Shown here: positions 51,843 to 60,100 of the stretch, piece by piece
How the letters are laid out: the number at the start of each line of letters is the position of its first letter
How positions within the stretch are numbered: the stretch's first letter is position 1
DNA from: Prorocentrum cordatum
Taxonomy: Eukaryota; Sar; Dinophyceae; Prorocentrales; Prorocentraceae
Reading direction: 5' to 3'
DNA: 64,000 bases
Assembly (NCBI GenBank): GCA_963575745.1
Contig: CAUYUJ010001750.1
Coordinates: 1-64,000, forward strand
Translations under genes and position numbers: made by a program
Notes under the pieces: generated by a model
Databases searched by the model: none
What the model was told of the DNA's origin: nothing
The model's input: the letters and a program-made list of their open reading frames with translations, nothing else

Positions 51843-53538
51843 GTTTCGCCTGAGCCCCAGAGACCTGCGGCTATGTTTGATAGCCGTGGGGGACTGACGG
51901 AGCACAAAAAAGATTGTCAACGTTCTTCTGGTCGTGTGTCGTCTGCGTCCAGTATAAGAGTTTCTTTGGAGCCGAACAAAAAGGATGCTCATTGTTCTTC
52001 TGGTCGTGTGTCGTCTGCGTCCAGAATAAGAGTTCCTTTGAGTGATCCGCTGCAGGTGGCGCATCTGTTTGAGTGCGCCAGGCTCCTGGAAGAAAGGAGC
52101 AGCCAGCGCGAATCCCAAGGCGCTGTCAGTCCTGCGGCCACAGCCCCCCCAGTCGAAGGCGAGAGCGACCCCACGCCCGCGGCCAAGAACCGTCGCAGGC
52201 AGATTGTGGAGACCCGTCTGGCCGCCAGGGGAGAGAAGCGGTGCCCTGGCCCGAGTCTCACGGCGAGCCAGGAGGAGCTCGCCAAGCGTGTCAGACAGCC
52301 CCAGCGCCCATGCGACAAAAGAGATCGGGATGAAATATGTTCGCCAAGGGGCAGTCAAAAGAGACGGTGTATTGCTCAGGTGAATGATGACCCCATCGCT
52401 TCCGCCGATAGTCTGTCTGCTGCCCCACAGGGAAGTAAGCGACCACGGGACCCCCCCTCTTCTAACCATGATAGTGAGCCGCGAGAGGCACGACCCTCTG
52501 GCGCAAACGTGAATGTCTTCAAACTCAACGCCTACTCTCAGGCGCGGTTGGGCATGATGCATGCGTCAGGTGACTGGGCCGCTCATCGTCGCGCGTTCGC
52601 TGCACGCTCGAGGGATTCCCAGGCTGCTCTTCTTGGATGGCGTGGTGGTACTAAATACGTCGGTTGGAGAAAATGGGAAGATGTCTTCATTGCGGATCAA
52701 GATGGCAATACTAAATGGTGGGAGACTATGACGTTTGGGAAAGAAGATTGGTCGATTTTCGTTGAGAAGTTGCTCAAAAGATTGCACCTGCCCGCCATTC
52801 TTGACTATCTGGCCAAACCTAGAGTTTCGGTTGCCCGTACGGAGGAGGAGGAGACGAAAGTTAATAATGATAGGATTGCGCGTCGCATTGCTCATAACTT
52901 TGAAAATGAGACTATCTTTGACTATGAGGCGGATAAGATTCCATTTGAAATACTGGGTGACAGCTTGTGTGTGGTCCAATGGATAAGAGGGCACTGGAGG
53001 TGCACGAACATGGGCTATAATAACACCTTGGAGGCGGCACAAAACACTCTTGATGCTATAACGGACACCTGTTTGAGAACTGCGTGTGCGGGGGCTGACC
53101 CAATCAAACATCTTTATAGGGAGGGTAACAGTTATGCTGATGAACTCACGTGGGCTTGCAGAGCTTGCCCACACACATCGAAGAGAAACGAGTATCTTGC
53201 CCCTTTATATACTTCGAAAGTGTTAGGATTGAGGGGTTACTTCGACGGAGGCACCTCGGATATTGGGGCTGGGGGAGGCTGGTGGCTGCAGGCTTTTGTA
53301 GAACATAAAAATGCTATACAGTGTCACGTGATTGCCGAGGAGGCGTTTGGCCTCGATAGGGAGTCAACCGTGACGGTCTGTGAGTTAACGGCCGCCTCGA
53401 AGCTAATTCACGCAATCTCGCAGATTGCGTCTGTTATAGATAGCGTCTCACACGCTCGGTAGAGCCACTTGCGCCTGGTGGCCGCGGGGAGCACCGCTGC
53501 TTGCATGTGCTGGAGGACCCCACCGCAAAGCCCGCAAA
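51434..53538 (+). mobile_element. RNase H-only LINE relative inserted in a hairpin module
   Basis: Flanked left by GGCGGT-CATGTTGAT and right by AACCTGGTTGACGG-TTTACCGCCGG, i.e. placed in the module loop. The 3' end is CCGCAAAGCCCGCAAAAA, a short A-rich tandem like the tails of the elements at 61,620 and 63,640. No endonuclease or RT is present, so it is either 5'-truncated from a diverged LINE or a non-autonomous derivative. Confidence 0.75.
51873..53462 (+). CDS. Protein with basic N-terminus and circularly permuted RNase H-like domain
   Basis: ATG at 51,873 gives 529 residues; the frame is also open upstream. The first ~200 residues are polar and basic (RSSGRVSSASxIRV twice, then Arg/Lys-rich). 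A shared module MMHASGDW (near residue 229; MMHASGEW in the complete LINE) and a W/L-rich stretch lead into the RNase H-like domain: ILGDSLCVVQWIRGHW, HLYREGNSYADELTWA, LRGYFDGGTSDIGAGGGW, CELTAASKLI. In canonical RNase H the DGS/GxG strand and the ELxA helix come first; here they come last. Asp, Asp, Asp and Glu are all kept, so catalysis is possible. It stops at TAG 53,460. No RT is present, so any role depends on another element or on host use. Confidence 0.75.
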   Translation: MFDSRGGLTEHKKDCQRSSGRVSSASSIRVSLEPNKKDAHCSSGRVSSASRIRVPLSDPLQVAHLFECARLLEERSSQRESQGAVSPAATAPPVEGESDPTPAAKNRRRQIVETRLAARGEKRCPGPSLTASQEELAKRVRQPQRPCDKRDRDEICSPRGSQKRRCIAQVNDDPIASADSLSAAPQGSKRPRDPPSSNHDSEPREARPSGANVNVFKLNAYSQARLGMMHASGDWAAHRRAFAARSRDSQAALLGWRGGTKYVGWRKWEDVFIADQDGNTKWWETMTFGKEDWSIFVEKLLKRLHLPAILDYLAKPRVSVARTEEEETKVNNDRIARRIAHNFENETIFDYEADKIPFEILGDSLCVVQWIRGHWRCTNMGYNNTLEAAQNTLDAITDTCLRTACAGADPIKHLYREGNSYADELTWACRACPHTSKRNEYLAPLYTSKVLGLRGYFDGGTSDIGAGGGWWLQAFVEHKNAIQCHVIAEEAFGLDRESTVTVCELTAASKLIHAISQIASVIDSVSHAR

Positions 53539-53653
53539 AACCTGGTTGACGGTTTACCGCCGGTTCCCAGTTTTCGACATTAGATATTGTCGGGAAGCTC
53601 TACGAGTCCGCCGGCGGTAAGGAAGGTTGACGGTTTACCGCCGGCGCCCAGTT
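53539..53653 (+). repeat. Right half of split hairpin module plus an intact module
   Basis: AACCTGGTTGACGGTTTACC-GCCGGTTCCCAGT closes the split module. About 20 bp later an intact module (53,592) begins, joined through TTTTCGACATTAGATATTGT, the usual 3' end of a satellite block. Confidence 0.8.
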
Positions 53654-54753
53654 GGCAAGACAAACTCAACGGACCTTTTGGTGACTTTTGGTCGGTTGAA
53701 AATTTTGTTCTCGAAATTCAACAATTCGTTTAAGCTCTTGTATTTTTTCGCATGATCTTCGATCTTATTCCTGCTTGCCATCTTGATTTCAGCTCGATCG
53801 GGTACCTTTTACTGCCAAAAAGCAGGCAGGCGGGATCGACCGTTTCAAGTCTTCTTGATACGCGCTCTCGGTATATTGGACTTAACTCGAGATGCAGGAG
53901 AGCAATAGAGCTGGTAAGCACACCTTATCGATTCAGAATCAGGCGAGTTTGTCTGTTGCTTCCAGAGATCTGAACTCGGTCTGCCAGCCGAGCTAGGTCC
54001 GCAAACCTATTCGTATTATTCGAGTCATCTTGACAGGCGCTCTGGGTTTTCTGTATTTAACTCAAGCTATACGACAGCTACAAAGTTAATACTTAGAGAC
54101 ACTGATTTGGAATAATCAGTCGCGTTTGTTTGCTGAATACAGACCTCTGAACTCGGTCTGCTGCCTGATCTAGAATCGCGAAACTATTCGTATTTGATCT
54201 TGAGAGGTGCTGTCGGTTTTCTTTATCTAACTCGGGCTATAGAGGGGCTGCCTGGTAGTCACAGGAATCGATTTAGAGACATCAGGCGCGTCCGCCTTTC
54301 GAATCCAGAGCTCCGAACTCTGTCTGCTGCCCGAACTAAGTCCGCGAAACTATTCGTATTGTTCGAGTCATCCTGAGAGCTTTCGGTTTTCTGCACTTAA
54401 CTCGGGCTGTAGGGGGGGCTGCAGGGCTGGTAATCACAGGAATCTTTTCAAAGACATCAGGGGCGTCCGCCTGTCGAATCCAGAGCTCTGAACTCGTCTG
54501 ATACTCGAGCTAGGTTTGCCACTATTCGTACTGTTCGAGTCATCTTGAGAGGTGTTGTCGATTTACGCACGTAACTCGGGCTGTAGGAGAGCTACAGAGC
54601 TCGTACAGAAGACAATTTAGAAGCATCGGGGGCGTTGCGTGGGCTGAAACACTATTCGTTCTCTCCAATTTTTTTCGACACTATATATTGTCAGGAAGCT
54701 CTACGAGTCCCCCGGCGGTAAGGAAGGTTGACGGTTTACCGCCGGCGCCCAGT
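53654..54753 (+). repeat. Satellite block 15 ending in hairpin module
   Basis: Standard lead and five monomers with small deletions (54,193, 54,380, 54,635). Module at 54,693. Confidence 0.85.
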
Positions 54754-55174
54754 GATCGACCCGGCCAGAAAGGACTATGTAGCACCTTACCTCGTAGAGC
54801 TCTTTGGCATCGATGAGCTAGAGGAATTCCGGCGCGGGGGGCAGCTAGTTGGCCAACCCGGCCCAGGCGGACAATGTGGTGACCTCGGGTCGGTTTTTCA
54901 AAGATTGCGAGAGATTTTGAAATTCGTTTTGAGAATTCGAATCTTCATTCTATGCAGTGAATCATAGCGCTTTCGATGGTGCAATCCTCAGGGCTCTAGC
55001 TGCATTACCATAAAAATACTAGGGGGAACCAGCATTGTAACACCGAAAACAATATATCTTTGTTTTATTGAGAAGCGATTCGCTGCTGTTATCTGGAAGC
55101 GAACTTGGTCTATTCAGAGCTCTACGAGGGTTCCGGCGGTAACCTGGTTGACGGTTTACCGCCGGCTCCCAGTT
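54754..55174 (+). repeat. D module and diverged B unit ending in hairpin module
   Basis: The D module at 54,793 has one loss (GGGGGGCAGCTAGTT). The B unit is diverged. The module at 55,117 is of the CCTGGTTGACGG loop type. Confidence 0.75.
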
Positions 55175-55498
55175 GGTCGACCCGGCCAGAAAATAAGATG
55201 TGATAACTTTGGGTCGGTTTTGCTGGGATTTGAAAGATATTTGACAATTCATTTTGAGAAAGCAGATTTTTCGCACCTGTAGACGACTATGAGAGCCTCT
55301 GCGTCTTAGTTTGAGCTCTGTAGGCACATTTTTACTATCAAAACACTTGGCGCAACCAACTTCACGTCAACGTTTTTTTTTTTTTTTTTTTTTTTTTTGT
55401 TTCTTTCCAAGAAATGCTTCGAGAAGCTCTCTCTTTCGATTCTGAGCAATCTCACGCGTGCAAGGAGCTCTACGAGGTTCCCGGCGGTGACCAGGTTG
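55175..55498 (+). repeat. B unit with T26 tract, ending in left half of split hairpin module
   Basis: A 26-nt T run (55,373-55,398) replaces the ATATCGACATGAAAAAAATC found at this place in other B units. The left half-module is GAGCTCTACGAGGTTCCCGG-CGGT, then GACCAGGTTG at 55,489-55,498, followed directly by the LINE. Confidence 0.8.
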
Positions 55499-55578
55499 CT
55501 GCTGTCCCTCCTCGGGGATCTCAGCGGTGGCCTGGCCCGTCGGGGGCCTCCTCAAGCCTGTCTCCTCAGGCTGCCCCC
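55499..55578 (+). ncRNA. Structured 5' end of the LINE RNA
   Basis: Stem CTGCTG (55,499-55,504) with CAGCGG (55,522-55,527), enclosing TCCC-TCCTCG-GGGA-like hairpin; then GGGGGC (55,542-55,547) with GCCCCC (55,573-55,578), enclosing AGCCTG-TCTCCT-CAGGCT. The same fold is kept in the copy at 61,633 with CCGCTG against CGGCGG, where base changes preserve pairing through G-U/G-C exchange. Pairings found by eye; no folding program was run. Confidence 0.5.
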
Positions 55579-55619
55579 TGGGCGGCCGTGGGCGCGCGTG
55601 GGTGCGCGCTGGCCCATAA

Positions 55620-57122
55620 GTTGTGTACTTCGTCGGCTGCAACCTCCTGGACGTGCTGCGCATAGGTCGCTGCATTTGTTCTCTGCTTGTGTTAGTGGGT
55701 GAGCCCACACGTGCCGCTGGAGGCGCAAGGCCGCTACTTGTTGCACTTGTATCTTTGCTGTTTGCTTGTGATACTCTTGGGAGCCCAGCACTTACCAGTT
55801 TTGCTCTGGCAGTTGAGAAGGACACTTTGACCGTATTTGTTGCAGCAGATCTCATCACGTACCGACATTCACCTTCACGGGGTTGGGATAAGTTTCTTGA
55901 AGAACTCGAGAACGAACACTATCGTGATCTGGAGGCTAGTAGGTGCCCTACTTGTCGAGCTTATCGGTATTCTACTTCCAGTTGTGGGCAGTGTGATCTT
56001 AAGAGAAAAATGGTTCCGACTTCTGATGATGATATGGGAACTGAGGGCAACGGAGAGAAACGACAGAGGAAGCTCCTGGAAGATAGACGTCTTCTTGGTG
56101 ATGCCGAGGGAGGTGGAGGAGGGGCAGGTAGTGGGAATGGAAGTGGTAGTAGTGGAGGAGGAGGAGGTGAAGCTGGAGATCTGGCCACTATGCTCCGTGC
56201 ACAGTTCGATGCCATGCGTGAAGATATGCAGAGGATGCTTATGCAGAACTCTGTTGACATCAAAGAGCAGATTCAAACGAGGGTATCAGAGCAGGTTGCC
56301 CCTATTGCTTCGTCGGTGCAGGAGATTCGTTCAGCTCAGGAGGCCCAGGCGAAAGAGATCAAAGCACTTCAGTCCCAGATGAACTCTAGGGATCCCTGGG
56401 CAGATTCAGCATCTCTGGGAGGTGCGTCTACTCGTGATTCTCGTACTGCTGACTTCCACAGGCCCTTTGTACCACATGTTCCGACTTGGATCCAGGTGAG
56501 CGGCTTCGCGCAAGAGGACCCCCGAAAGGTTGAAACTCGAGATAAGGCCAAGATCCAGGTCACCACGGTTAGGAACATGATAGGTAAGTTGTACACACTA
56601 TCGCAAGCACGGGAGAGTGACGTTACTAAGATCTTCGACAGGGGTAGGACGGACGGGGACATCGCTTCCAATCGATTTGGTGTGACCAAGTTTCGCATAT
56701 ACTTCATGCCAGGGACTTCGAAAGAGACGGTCTGGGAAGTACGCAACGAGTGGGCCTCAGCCTGGTCCAATTCGTGCCCTGATCTGGTCGGTTGTCAGAA
56801 CAGTTTTGGACCATACAAAGATCGACACCTCGGTTGGTTTGTCCAACCTGCACCACAGGACCGACGTCGAGTGGGGCAGACTCGCAAGGCGACTGCGATC
56901 TTTCATAAGCTCAAGACTGTTGCCACCGCTCTCATCACTTTTGAGCCTGAAGGGCCTGCAAAGGCTTGGGCATACCTGCAGAAGGATAGTCAGAGTGATA
57001 AAGTTTGTGTAGGTACGTGGACGGATACCGTGGGATGGAAGTTCGTGGCCGAGCGGGTCCAGCACATCGATTCAGATCTGGACTGCAAGACTTGGGAGAG
57101 GCAGGTGAATAGCAGCTCGTGA
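55620..57122 (+). CDS. LINE ORF1: CxxC zinc-ribbon and coiled-coil protein
   Basis: The frame is open from the codon after TAA 55,617 to TGA 57,120, about 500 codons. The first ATG is only at 56,010, downstream of a convincing zinc-ribbon-like block CPTC-x(9)-CGQC at about 55,955-56,000, so initiation is upstream at a non-AUG codon, by splicing, or the ribbon is lost. After a Gly/Ser linker (GGGGGAGSGNGSGSSGGGGG-type) comes a likely coiled coil (DLATMLRAQFDAMREDMQ..., then IRSAQEAQAKEIKALQSQM) and a ~200-residue C-terminal domain that I do not recognise. Zinc ribbon plus coiled coil is compatible with a LINE ORF1p RNA-binding, trimerising role. ORF2 follows in the same frame after a single UGA. 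Confidence 0.7.
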   Translation, partial: VVYFVGCNLLDVLRIGRCICSLLVLVGEPTRAAGGARPLLVALVSLLFACDTLGSPALTSFALAVEKDTLTVFVAADLITYRHSPSRGWDKFLEELENEHYRDLEASRCPTCRAYRYSTSSCGQCDLKRKMVPTSDDDMGTEGNGEKRQRKLLEDRRLLGDAEGGGGGAGSGNGSGSSGGGGGEAGDLATMLRAQFDAMREDMQRMLMQNSVDIKEQIQTRVSEQVAPIASSVQEIRSAQEAQAKEIKALQSQMNSRDPWADSASLGGASTRDSRTADFHRPFVPHVPTWIQVSGFAQEDPRKVETRDKAKIQVTTVRNMIGKLYTLSQARESDVTKIFDRGRTDGDIASNRFGVTKFRIYFMPGTSKETVWEVRNEWASAWSNSCPDLVGCQNSFGPYKDRHLGWFVQPAPQDRRRVGQTRKATAIFHKLKTVATALITFEPEGPAKAWAYLQKDSQSDKVCVGTWTDTVGWKFVAERVQHIDSDLDCKTWERQVNSSS

Positions 57123-57125
57123 CGG
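57120..57125 (+). promoter_or_regulatory. UGA-CGG between ORF1 and ORF2: candidate readthrough site
   Basis: ORF1 ends TCG-TGA-CGG and the next codons stay open in the same frame for 1,423 codons. UGA followed by CGG or CUA is the context of one known class of stop-codon readthrough in RNA viruses. ORF2's first essential motif, WNVRRL (57,147), lies 24 nt after the stop, while the first ATG in frame (57,186) lies beyond it. Translation must therefore enter from ORF1 or a non-AUG start. No 3' stem-loop was verified. Confidence 0.5.
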
Positions 57126-60100
57126 TGCCCAGCTTCTGTTGGAGGTTGGAACGTTCGGAGGTTGGGAAGATACACCTCCGAGTGCATGAATCACATTGCC
57201 GAATTAAAGATTTCCATCGTCGGGGTCCAAGAGAGCCAGTTCTTACACGACTTGGATCTTGCAGATGCGGGTTGGGATATACATCGCTCGGCAGATGAAG
57301 GGGAGAACGTGGGGAGACGGGCTGCCATCTTGTGCCGAGGTGTATGGAGACATCTGCTTATCGATGTTGTGTGTGGTCGTCGCTGGGTCATTGCGATCTT
57401 TCGCAAGCTCATCTTCGTTTCTGTCTATCTCCCTCATAAGGAGTCTGAGCGGGGTGCACAGGGTGAAGCACGCCGTTCTCCTGAAGGGTTTCTCGCTAGT
57501 TTCAAGCTCTATACGGACGTGTTATCGGATCTTGTTGCACATGTCTCTGCGGCCAAAAAGCGATTTCACATTGAGGAGGTTGTTATCTCGGCTGACGCCA
57601 ACGTGGAGGTTTTCCCGCACCACAGGATCAATGGGGTGGAGGTTACGGGGGAGGCGGTGAATGGGCCTATACGTAAGAGGGGGAGGTCTAGTGGAGGTGA
57701 CGAAAGTAGAGCCAACAGGATGAGGGAGATGTACTCGGGGGCCTTTCTGAAGACCATGGGGGCCCTCAAGTTGCAGCTAGCCAACACTTTTGGGAATCGT
57801 CAGCCTACTTGGAGACACAATTCGAGCACATACGAGCACGTCTATGATTATCTTGCGGTCCCAGCTTCCTGGATGACTCCAGAGGTGACTTGTTCTTGGG
57901 TTGTGCCGTCCCAGGTCCCACGGTCGGAGGCGACGGAAAGGACGTTCAGCGATCACAAGCTCTTGTGTGCCGAGATGCCCGCCCAGCATGCTCAGTTGAG
58001 GTATCGACGCCGGCCTCAGCTCAAGACCTGGAAGCTTCAGCCAGGGTTCGAGCTCCAGCAAACAGCCGGCTTGGAGAGAGCGATCTGCCAGCCCGAGCTC
58101 GTGAATCAGATCCACACGGACGTAGGTTTTGAGGTCATGACACAGAGTATACTTGAGGGTGCCAGTGAGACTTTGGATATCTCCCGTTCTCGTGGTCAGC
58201 CTGTTTCAGACTATCCCAGATATTCGGAGGAGGATTTACTGATAAAGGAGGAGTTCTTTAAGGTCAGGAAGAGGTGGAGGATGGCACGATGTGGTGGGGC
58301 TAACGTGGGACAGGAGGAGTACGAGAGAGTCCAGGAGGAGTATAAGGGGACAGCTAGGAGGTGGCGTCGAGTACGTAAGCGTCATGATCGTGCATGTGAG
58401 CTTTATCGTATTCGTGACGGTGTCCGTCGTAGGCCTGTTATTACGCACATGTATGTGGACGGGGTCCTCACGCGTGACCAGGAGAAGTGGATTGAGGGCC
58501 TTCGGCGTCATGGGCTCCTGAGGTACTCTAGCGATCCCCACCGACAGGACACCAACGCGTGCTTGGATGAGCTTAAGAACCAGTGTAAGGCCCTGCGAGA
58601 CTCTGGAGAGCCCCACCGCAACCCGATCAACATGGGTCTCTTGCTGGAGGCACGGTCTAGACTCAGGGAAGGACGGGCAACAGGTGCAGACGGGGTGACG
58701 TCATCGGTGCTCAAAGCATTGCCATGGGAAGCCCTCCGACACATACTTACCCTATTCCGTTTGCTGTATGATCAGAAACATGTTTCACCGAAGTCCTGGA
58801 GAGAGATCTTGGTATGCTTGATGCCTAAGAATCCCAAGGCTCGTGATTTTGAAGAAACGCGGGCCCTTTCACTTCTTTCTCATTTTGGTAAGTGGTATAG
58901 CAGTTGTCTATGTGTACTTCTAGAGCACCGCGTTCGGCAGGCTGCACCGCCAGGTTGCAACTTATATGGCTTTATCGCGGGGCACAAATGTTATGAGGTC
59001 ACGGCCCCCCTCAAACGTCTTGCTCAACACGGCGTTGTGTGGGGGAAGGAGGAGAGTCTTTATCTTGCAAGTGCTGATATTGAAAAGGCGTTTGATAATT
59101 TCACGGTGAGATGTGCAGCAGAGGCGCTTTTATTCCATCATGTCCATCCTGCCCTTGTGTATGCTGTCTTTGAGAGTTATGCTTGTAATACGGCAGAGAT
59201 CAGCTTCCAACAGTGTTCTACGACCATCTCGTGGGATACTTGCATACGTGCAGGTTCCTTGGAGGCGCCTTTGCTATTTGTTGCCCAGACACTCCGTATG
59301 CTTGCACCAGTGACGGCAGGTTGGAGGCAGTCTGGATACGGCGTCAGGCTCACTGATGAGGCATCCAATCTTATGGTCAACCACTGGTTGTGGGCAGACA
59401 ATATTTTGCTGGCAGCAGCTTCCAGGCGAGAATTGACCCATATGCTCGAGGACTTGACTGGGGTCCTCCATCGCTTCGGTTTCAACTGGAAAGCATCTTC
59501 GATGGAGTTCTTGGCTTGTGGCGTCCAAGGTCCATTGCAGGATATCCGCCTGCCGGTGCCGGGGCTCCTGCCTGCTGAGATGGGTAGGAAGCGTTCTCGT
59601 GGGGCTTCCCAGAGCGCCGCAGGCCCTTCGGAGGAGATGATAGTGAGGCAGGTGGAGAGGATGGAGGTTCTTGGCACGCTATTGGACGTACGATTTCAGG
59701 ATCATGAGGACATTAAGCACCGACTGGAGAAAGCACGGCGGGTCTTTATGAGTGAGATTTCTTTTTACTCGTCGCCCGTGGTTCCGCTTCGTTGTAAGTT
59801 TCAGCGTTATGATAGCAGGGTCAGAAGTTGCTTTCTGTACGGTTTGGAGGGTACGACTCTGGATTCGAGTAGTCTCCAACAGATACATGCAGCTGAAGGC
59901 AACTTCTTGTCCACCATGAGACGTCTCAAAAAGAAGATCACGGAGTCTTGGGGAGAGTACTGGGGCAGGAGGATTAAAGGTGGTCGTCGCTTATTGAAGT
60001 GGGCCCGTAAGCCTTCGATGGTCCAGCTCGCCCTTCATCGCCAGTGGCTCTTCGCCAAACATGTTGTGAGCACGATCCATGAGGAGCATAGTCGGGTGGA

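Noticed and set aside
55499-55600. HDV-like self-cleaving ribozyme at the LINE 5' end
   Set aside because: A P1-like stem and a UCCUCG loop are present, but no room exists for the 5' strand of P2 between them; kept only as a structured 5' end.
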